A stretch of 38,417 nucleotides of DNA, from contig CAMDDO010000026.1 in assembly GCA_945892755.1 (NCBI GenBank), positions 1 through 38,417 of the forward strand. Direction: 5' to 3'. This DNA is from Rhizobium sp. Q54 (lineage in GTDB: Bacteria > Pseudomonadota > Alphaproteobacteria > UBA828). Every line of letters begins with the position of its first letter. The stretch's first letter is position 1. Shown piece after piece: positions 33,011-38,417 of the stretch. The position numbers were made by a program, and so were the translations under genes. Below the pieces are notes generated by a model. That model ran no database searches and was not told the origin of the DNA. It saw only the letters and a program-made list of their open reading frames with translations.

Positions 33011-34879
33011 TTAATCCAGCTTGCTGCGGATGGCGGCTTCGATCTCGGAGATCGTGAACGGCCGGCCCATCACTTTGTTCAATCCTTCGGCGGGCACGAG
33101 ATATTGATTGCGCAACATGCCCACGAGCTGCCCGGTGTTCATCTCGGGCACGAGAATTTGGTCGAAGCCCTTGAGTAGCTCACCAAGATTGCGCGGCATC
33201 GGCCAGATGTGGCGCAGATGAATGTGCGATACCGCTTTGCCGTCGCGCCGAACGTTCGAGACCGCGCGATAGATCGGTCCATAGGTCGAGCCCCAGCCAA
33301 CCACGGCAAGGCGACCCGTGGTCTCGCCCTGCTCCACGGCTTGTTCGGGAATCGCGTTGGCGACGCCATCGATCTTCGCCTTGCGCGCGTCGGTCATGCG
33401 CTGGTGATTGATCGGGTCGTAGGAAATATTGCCGCTGTTGTAATTCTTCTCGAGGCCGCCAACGCGATGCGCGAGGCCCGGCGTGCCCGGCTTGACCCAG
33501 GGCCGTGCCAATTTCTCATCGCGCACGAAGGGATGGAAGCCCTCGGGGTTGGTACGGAAGCCGACCGGAAACGGCTCATAGCTGCCAACATCGGGTACCA
33601 GCCAAGGCTCGGCCGCGTTCGATATATAGGTGTCCGAGAGCACGATCACGGGCGTCATGAATTGGGTGGCGAGGCGCACCGCCTCGATCGCAACGTCGAA
33701 CGCATCGCCAGGCGAACGCGCCGACAATACAATCAGCGGCGCATCGCCATTGCGGCCATAGACCGCGAGGTTGAGGTCGGATTGCTCCGTCTTGGTCGGC
33801 ATGCCGGTTGAAGGGCCGGCGCGTTGCGTATCGAGCACGATCAAAGGCAGCTCGGTCGTGATCGCGAGGCCGAGCGCCTCGGTCTTGAGCGCGATGCCAG
33901 GCCCTGAGCTTGACGTGATGCCGAGCGCGCCGGCATAGGCCGCGCCGATCGCGGCGCCGATCGCGGCGATTTCGTCCTCGGCTTGGAAGGTCGTGACGCC
34001 AAAAGCCTTGAGCCCGGCCAAGGCATGCAAGACGGCCGAGGCCGGCGTGATCGGATAGGATGAAAAGAACAGGTCGAGCCCGGCCAGCTTGGCGCCGACG
34101 ATCAAGCCATAGGCCAGCGATTCAGTGCCGGTGATCGTGCGGTAGAGGCCGGGCGCAAGCTCGGCGCGGCGCAGCGTGAAGCCGCGTACGCCATCGGGCA
34201 TTTCCGCCGTCTCACCAAAGGCGTGGCCGGCCTTGAGCGCCGCGATATTGGCCTTGGCGATCTCGGGTTCCTTGGAGAATTTCGATTCGATCCATTTGAT
34301 GGTCGGCGCGACGTCGCGGTCGTACATCCAATCGACCAGGCCGAGCGCCCAGAAGTTTTTGGCGCGCAAGCCGTCGCGCTTGTTGACGCCGGAGTCCTTC
34401 ACCGCTTCGAGCGTGTGCTTCGAGACGTCGATAGGGAAAATCCGATGGCGCGTCAACGAGCCGTCTTCGAGCGGGTTGCCCTTGTAGCCCGCTTTCTCGA
34501 AATTCTTGTCGTTGAACGTGCCGACATCGAGGATGACCAGGCCGCCCTGCTTGAGATCGCCGACATTGGTCTTGAGCGCGGCCGGGTTGAACGCGACCAG
34601 CACGTCCGGCGCATCGCCCGAGGTCATGATCACGCGCGAGCCGAAATTGATCTGGAACGCCGACACGCCATAGGTGGTGCCGATGGGCGCCCGAATTTCG
34701 GCCGGGAAGTCGGGGAACGTCTCGAGATCATTGCCGGCCAGCGCCACCGTTTCGGTGAAGCGGCTGCCGGTCAATTGAACACCGTCGCCGGAATCGCCGG
34801 CGAATCGGACAACGACGGAGTCGAGCTCTTGGCGTTCCGCCGGCTCCTGCTTGCGTGCTGCGCTACCATCCATAGCCAT
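33011..34879 (-). CDS. korA: 2-oxoacid:ferredoxin oxidoreductase, fused gamma-alpha subunit
   Basis: A 622-residue fusion. Residues about 20-195 form the gamma domain (RFAGDSGDGVQLTGSRF, DFPAEIRAPIGTTYGVS, VAFNPAAL). Residues about 220-620 form the alpha domain, with SSYPITPASAVLHALAG, TFQAEDEIAAIGAAIGAAYAG, GITSSSGPGIALKTEALG and a C-terminal segment HIWPMPRNLGELLKGF. Together with KorB it cleaves a 2-oxoacid with CoA and reduces ferredoxin. The start is ambiguous: GGAG is 5 bases from a TTG at 34885 and 11 bases from the ATG at 34879; an ATG at 34873 is also present. No ferredoxin or delta subunit gene lies in the operon. Confidence 0.92.
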   Translation of the reverse strand: MAMDGSAARKQEPAERQELDSVVVRFAGDSGDGVQLTGSRFTETVALAGNDLETFPDFPAEIRAPIGTTYGVSAFQINFGSRVIMTSGDAPDVLVAFNPAALKTNVGDLKQGGLVILDVGTFNDKNFEKAGYKGNPLEDGSLTRHRIFPIDVSKHTLEAVKDSGVNKRDGLRAKNFWALGLVDWMYDRDVAPTIKWIESKFSKEPEIAKANIAALKAGHAFGETAEMPDGVRGFTLRRAELAPGLYRTITGTESLAYGLIVGAKLAGLDLFFSSYPITPASAVLHALAGLKAFGVTTFQAEDEIAAIGAAIGAAYAGALGITSSSGPGIALKTEALGLAITTELPLIVLDTQRAGPSTGMPTKTEQSDLNLAVYGRNGDAPLIVLSARSPGDAFDVAIEAVRLATQFMTPVIVLSDTYISNAAEPWLVPDVGSYEPFPVGFRTNPEGFHPFVRDEKLARPWVKPGTPGLAHRVGGLEKNYNSGNISYDPINHQRMTDARKAKIDGVANAIPEQAVEQGETTGRLAVVGWGSTYGPIYRAVSNVRRDGKAVSHIHLRHIWPMPRNLGELLKGFDQILVPEMNTGQLVGMLRNQYLVPAEGLNKVMGRPFTISEIEAAIRSKLD

Positions 34880-34901
34880 AGCCAATCGGGCTCCATGCTG
34901 C

Positions 34902-34940
34902 GGTCACCGCGACGACCCGGCTTGGGCACGGCCGGTGACC
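34902..34940. repeat. Inverted repeat upstream of korA
   Basis: GGTCACCG (34902-34909) and CGGTGACC (34933-34940) form an eight-base perfect inverted repeat separated by 23 bases, about 10 bases upstream of the korA ribosome binding site. It could be an operator or a leader hairpin. Confidence 0.45.
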
Positions 34941-34993
34941 TGTCGTAAACAATAGGAACATCAGACGCCGCCGTCCATGGCAGTGCGGCTGCG

Positions 34994-35010
34994 AAGCCCC
35001 GGCGGGGCTT
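34994..35010 (-). terminator. Hairpin just after the ferredoxin-NADP reductase gene
   Basis: AAGCCCC (34994-35000) and GGGGCTT (35004-35010) form a seven-pair stem with a three-base loop, four bases beyond the stop of the reductase on the minus strand. The following tract is only weakly T-rich. Confidence 0.5.
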
Positions 35011-35014
35011 ATGG

Positions 35015-36340
35015 TTAAGAAGCCGCGGCGCGTGCCTCCTCGAGCACGGCCAGCATGTCGGCGACGCGCGGAAATTTGCGTCGCGGCGCGCCCGGCCGCG
35101 CATTGGCGATTTCGGCGCGCTCGATCGTTTGCCAATCGGCGAAGCTGATCGCGCGGACCTTGCGCTGCCTGAGCAGCGCCTCCAACGCCGGACGCCCAGC
35201 CTTTCCGGTGGGTTTGAGGTCGGCCACCACCTGCTCGGCGCAATGCTCGCCATCCACCTTGTTGGTGCCGATCACGCCGGTCGGCCCGCGCTTGATCCAG
35301 CCAACCGCATAAAGCCCGGGCGCGACCCTGCCGTCGTCGTTCTTGACGACGCCCTGGCGCTCATCGAAGGGCGTGTCCTTGACCGTCGCCGAGCGGTAAC
35401 CGATTGCCGCGACCACCAGACCGCAGGGGATTTCGAAAAACTGGCCGGTGCCAACCGCGTTGCCGCCTTCGACCTTGGTGCGCTCGAAGCGGATGCCTTC
35501 GACCGTGGCGCCGCCCAAGACTTCGACCGGCGCGGCATAGAAGGCGAAATGGATGCGTTTCTTCTTGGCCGGATCGGGCGGCGTTTCAGCAAAGCTGCGG
35601 AGCGAAGCGAGGTTCTTATCCTTCATGCGCCGGTCGCGATCGCTCATCTCGCCCTCGACGGTCGCCGGCAATTGCCCGGCCTCGACCACCGGATTGCAAT
35701 TTTCGAGATGACCCATCTCGCGCAGCTCGACATTGGTGAACTTGGCTTCGATCGGCCCGCGCCGACCGACCATGTAAATATCCGCGACCGGCGAAGCATC
35801 GATCGCGGCGGCGGCGTGGTCGCACAAGTCGAAGCGCGCCATTTCGGCCGGCGTCTTGGCCAGCACGCGCGCGATATCGATCGCGACATTGCCTTGCCCG
35901 ACGATCACCACGCCTTTGGTAGCAAGATTGGGCGCGAGATCGGTGAAATCGGGATGCCCATTATACCAGCCGACAAACGAGGCCGAGCCGATCACGCCCT
36001 GCTTATCATCGCCCGGCACGCCGAGCGGGCGATCGCGCGCCGCGCCGACCGCGAGGACCACCGCGTCGTACATGGTACGCAGCTCATCGAGCGAAAGATG
36101 CAGGCCGACCTCGACATTGCCAAAGAAGCGCACCTGCGGCGAAAGCGCGGTGCGGCTATACGCCTTCATCACGTTCTTGGTGTGCTCGTGATCGGGCGCG
36201 ACGCCATAACGGATCAAACCGAAGGGCGTCGGCAGACGCTCGATGATGTCGATACCGCAATCGGGTGCGGCCGCGATCAACGAGGCTGCGGTATAGAAGG
36301 CCGCGGGTCCAGACCCTATGATCGCGACGGCAAGCCCCAT
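35015..36340 (-). CDS. Ferredoxin-NADP reductase, adrenodoxin-reductase-like (FprA type)
   Basis: A 441-residue flavoenzyme. The FAD motif is IIGSGPAAFYTA at the N terminus, and DIIERLPTPFGLIRYGVAPDH follows. The NADP-binding part has VIVGQGNVAIDIAR, and YMVGRRGP and EAKFTNVELRE are typical of FprA/adrenodoxin reductase. GWIKRGPTGVIGTNK near the C terminus closes the FAD site. It moves electrons between ferredoxin and NADP(H). It sits directly upstream of korA-korB on the same strand, about 130 bases away, so a shared ferredoxin is likely. The ATG at 36340 lies close to the conserved start of the family. Confidence 0.93.
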   Translation of the reverse strand: MGLAVAIIGSGPAAFYTAASLIAAAPDCGIDIIERLPTPFGLIRYGVAPDHEHTKNVMKAYSRTALSPQVRFFGNVEVGLHLSLDELRTMYDAVVLAVGAARDRPLGVPGDDKQGVIGSASFVGWYNGHPDFTDLAPNLATKGVVIVGQGNVAIDIARVLAKTPAEMARFDLCDHAAAAIDASPVADIYMVGRRGPIEAKFTNVELREMGHLENCNPVVEAGQLPATVEGEMSDRDRRMKDKNLASLRSFAETPPDPAKKKRIHFAFYAAPVEVLGGATVEGIRFERTKVEGGNAVGTGQFFEIPCGLVVAAIGYRSATVKDTPFDERQGVVKNDDGRVAPGLYAVGWIKRGPTGVIGTNKVDGEHCAEQVVADLKPTGKAGRPALEALLRQRKVRAISFADWQTIERAEIANARPGAPRRKFPRVADMLAVLEEARAAAS

Positions 36341-36445
36341 GGGCGCGCCCCGATTTGGTTATGACTTTGACCCGACCATTTCGGGCGCGCGGCAGACTAC
36401 CCCAAGCTCGCCGCCACCGAAATGCCGAATCTGCCCCCTTGGCGT

Positions 36446-37042
36446 TCAGAAGGACGGCGTGCCGCCGAACTTGCCTTCGAACACGAAATCGGCCTGTTTT
36501 CGGCGCTCGCGCGGGGCAATTTCGCGGGCTCGGAGCTTCTCATCTTCCAAGGATTCTGGCTTCCCGATATAGCCGAGTGCGATGGCGGTCACCGGCTCAT
36601 GCCCAGCCGGCACGCCATAGACCGATTTGATCCGCTCGATCTCGATCCCGGCCATCTGGTGAGCATAGAGCCCGAGCGTGCCGGCCTGGACTGTCATGTG
36701 CGACGCCGCCTGGCCCACATCATGCCAGGCATGGGGGTTGGGCCGGCCCTTATCGTCGGCCACTTTGGCGATCATCAGCATGAGCACGGGCACCGTCTTG
36801 CACCATGCTTGGTTGAACGGCACGAGGCAGGACATCATCTCGTCGAACGCGGCTTTGTTCGCCTTGGGCGCGACGATGATATGCCAGGGTTGCAAATTCG
36901 AGGCCGAGGGCGCCCAACGCGCCGCCTCGAGAATCGAACGCAAGGCCTCCTTCGGCACCGGCTCGGCCGAAAAAGCGCGCGGGCTCCAACGCCGGCGCAA
37001 GAGATCGTGGATCGGGTAATCGAGGATGGCGGGCTTATCCAT
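36446..37042 (-). CDS. Nitroreductase family protein
   Basis: A 198-residue FMN-dependent oxidoreductase. Markers are RRRWSPRAFSAEPVPKEAL near the N terminus, EAARWAPSASNLQPWHIIV, and HDVGQAASHMTVQAGTLGLYAHQMAG, then GYIGKPE. The family reduces nitro compounds, quinones or flavins with NAD(P)H. The ATG at 37042 has GGGAG about nine bases upstream; the frame extends upstream without family sequence. It lies 105 bases downstream of nothing on its strand and is divergent from the isochorismatase gene, with 111 bases between starts. Substrate not known. Confidence 0.92.
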   Translation of the reverse strand: MDKPAILDYPIHDLLRRRWSPRAFSAEPVPKEALRSILEAARWAPSASNLQPWHIIVAPKANKAAFDEMMSCLVPFNQAWCKTVPVLMLMIAKVADDKGRPNPHAWHDVGQAASHMTVQAGTLGLYAHQMAGIEIERIKSVYGVPAGHEPVTAIALGYIGKPESLEDEKLRAREIAPRERRKQADFVFEGKFGGTPSF

Positions 37043-37153
37043 GGCGGCGGTCTCCCTTTCGCTTGATGCCGTTATCCGGGGCCGCGCGCGGCGAGGCAAG
37101 AGGCTTGCTGGTCGTTGGGCGTTCCGGCACGCTGGTTTCAGGAGGCACCTTCC

Positions 37154-37708
37154 ATGCTGATGGACGCCAAGGCATCCACCCTCGTCGTGATCGATTTGCA
37201 GGAGCGGCTCGCGCCGGCGATTGCGGGCAGCGACGAGGTGTTGCGGCGCGCCGGACAATTGATCGAGGCGGCGCGCACGCTTGATGTTCCCGTCATCGTG
37301 ACCGAGCAATATCCAAAAGGTCTCGGGCCAACCGTGCCGATAATCAAGTCAGCACTGCCCAATGACGCGCTCATTTTGAGCAAGCTCAGCTTCAGTGCCG
37401 GAAAAGACGCCGGATTTTTGGCGGCGTGGGAGAAGCAACGCACCGAGGGTCGTCATCAAGTCGTGCTATGCGGCACCGAAACCCATGTCTGCGTGCTGCA
37501 AACGGCGGCGGATTTGAAGGCGCGTGGCGCCGAGGTGTTTTTGGTCGCCGACGCCGCCGGCTCGCGCACCGACGCCAATAAGGCGGCGGCGTTGCAGCGC
37601 CTGACCGGGATGGGCGTCGCGTGCGTGACCACCGAGATGGTGTTGTTCGAGTGGCTTGAGGTGGCGGGCACGGAGCAATTCAGGACGGTGAGTAAATTGA
37701 TTCGTTAG
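37154..37708 (+). CDS. Isochorismatase-family cysteine hydrolase
   Basis: A 184-residue protein with the family triad D14 (VVIDLQERL), K78 (LSKLSFS) and C113 (GTETHVCVLQTA). The cis-peptide region VLCGTETHVC is intact. It is most like the YcaC/hydrolase group of unknown substrate rather than true isochorismatase. The ATG at 37154 follows AGGAGG at good spacing; an in-frame ATG six bases later is also possible. Its TAG stop overlaps the stop of the convergent formate/nitrite channel gene. Confidence 0.9.
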   Translation: MLMDAKASTLVVIDLQERLAPAIAGSDEVLRRAGQLIEAARTLDVPVIVTEQYPKGLGPTVPIIKSALPNDALILSKLSFSAGKDAGFLAAWEKQRTEGRHQVVLCGTETHVCVLQTAADLKARGAEVFLVADAAGSRTDANKAAALQRLTGMGVACVTTEMVLFEWLEVAGTEQFRTVSKLIR

Positions 37709-38417
37709 CGCTTGCGCAAATAGACCAGCCAATAGACCCCGCCGACCAGCGCGCCGCCACCGATCACGTTGCCGATCACGACAGGCAGCATGTTATGACC
37801 GAAGCGGGCCCAGGAGAGCGTCTGGTAATCCGCCGCGCTCTTGCCGATCGCCTGCCAGAATTCGGGCGGCGCCCAGGCCTGGATCATCAGCCCGATCGGG
37901 ATTGCATACATATTGGCGACCGAGTGCTCGAAGCCGCCGGCCACGAACGCCGCGATCGGGAAAATAATCGCGGCGATGCGATCGGTGGTTGAGCGTGCGC
38001 TATAGCAGAGCCAGCAGGCGAGGCAGACCAGCACATTGCACAACACCCCGAGCGCCAGCGCCTGGCCGAAGCCGAGCGCGCCCTTGGCGTTGGCTTGACC
38101 AAGGGCGGCCATGCCGACCGCGCCATCGCCGAACTGATATTGGCCGGAGGCAAAAACCAATCCGGCGGTCGCCATGCCACCAACCAGATTACCGGCGAAC
38201 ACCACCGTCCAATTGCGCAGCAATGAGGCTGTCGAAACTTTGCGCCCGGCCCAGGCGAGCACGATCAGCGCGTTGCCGGTGAACAGCTCGGCGCCGCCGA
38301 CGATGACCAAGATGAGCCCGAGCGAGAATACGAGGCCGGAGAGCAGCCGCGTCACGCCGAACGGCATCGCGCCGTCCGCACCGGCCGAAACCACGGTCGC
38401 GAACATACTGCCGAAGC
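37705..38417 (-). CDS. Formate/nitrite transporter family protein, partial at window edge
   Basis: At least 237 residues of a FocA/NirC family channel, an inner-membrane pentamer that passes small anions. Visible are VIVGGAELFTGNAL, NWTVVFAGNLVGG, LGVLCNVLVCLACW, GFEHSVANMYAIPIG and GNVIGGGALVGGVYWLVYLR, which match helices 2-6. The reading frame stays open through the window edge, and an ATG at 38406 lies within what should be the first helix region, so the N terminus is outside the window. Substrate (formate, nitrite or another anion) cannot be decided. Convergent with the isochorismatase-family gene. Confidence 0.92.
   Translation of the reverse strand, partial: FGSMFATVVSAGADGAMPFGVTRLLSGLVFSLGLILVIVGGAELFTGNALIVLAWAGRKVSTASLLRNWTVVFAGNLVGGMATAGLVFASGQYQFGDGAVGMAALGQANAKGALGFGQALALGVLCNVLVCLACWLCYSARSTTDRIAAIIFPIAAFVAGGFEHSVANMYAIPIGLMIQAWAPPEFWQAIGKSAADYQTLSWARFGHNMLPVVIGNVIGGGALVGGVYWLVYLRKR

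Overview
This is a high-GC stretch of an alphaproteobacterial chromosome. The evidence is a pckA next to a ChvI/ChvG-type two-component pair, an Hsp20 gene coupled to a DUF1150 gene, a zf-CHCC (NDUFS6-like) protein, a PAS_5 protein, and an exact match to the alphaproteobacterial heat-shock promoter pattern. The overall mix resembles Rhodospirillales or Hyphomicrobiales relatives, but the genus cannot be fixed from the sequence. Most genes are chromosomal housekeeping or metabolic genes, packed tightly, with several convergent pairs that share stop-codon bases and one divergent pair whose start codons overlap.

Layout. 1-1242: left end with little coding signal, a 23-base tandem repeat, and a degenerate zinc-ribbon hypothetical gene, beside tRNA-Arg(CCG). 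This may be the end of an integrated element. 1365-4973: ABC ATPase, zf-CHCC protein, a winged-helix plus membrane-protein pair, and an MFS transporter. 5071-8839: DNA polymerase I and a PuuE-type deacetylase. 8885-10444: an A+T-richer islet with a T4-lysozyme-like protein facing a secreted four-cysteine protein. 10698-11985: CBS-domain protein and glutathione S-transferase. 12116-18562: pckA, a HugZ/PNPOx-like protein, a MATE exporter and chvI-chvG, which form an envelope-stress and central-metabolism neighbourhood. 18567-22913: M23 peptidase, DUF1150, Hsp20, PAS_5 protein, and a secreted peptidoglycan-binding repeat protein. 22943-26104: EamA transporter, SDR, pterin dehydratase, zincin-like protein and ThpR. 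26101-29959: TesA-type esterase divergent from a YbbA/YbbP-like ABC pair. 30058-31972: Bax-inhibitor-1 protein with a strong terminator, an alpha/beta hydrolase and a cupin. 31969-36340: 2-oxoacid:ferredoxin oxidoreductase beta and alpha subunits with a ferredoxin-NADP reductase. 36446-38417: nitroreductase, isochorismatase-family hydrolase, and a formate/nitrite channel cut by the window edge.

How the genes work together. KorA, KorB and the reductase form a plausible electron route (2-oxoacid to ferredoxin to NADP), but no ferredoxin gene is present. ChvG-ChvI, the M23 peptidase and the peptidoglycan-binding repeat protein point to envelope homeostasis. Hsp20 and DUF1150 form a heat-shock operon. 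No CRISPR array, rRNA, insertion sequence or complete prophage was seen. The best candidates for something undescribed are the lysozyme-like islet, the winged-helix/membrane-protein pair, the zinc-ribbon protein with three ligand cysteines replaced by serine, and the M23 peptidase with an altered zinc ligand. None of these amounts to a demonstrated new system.
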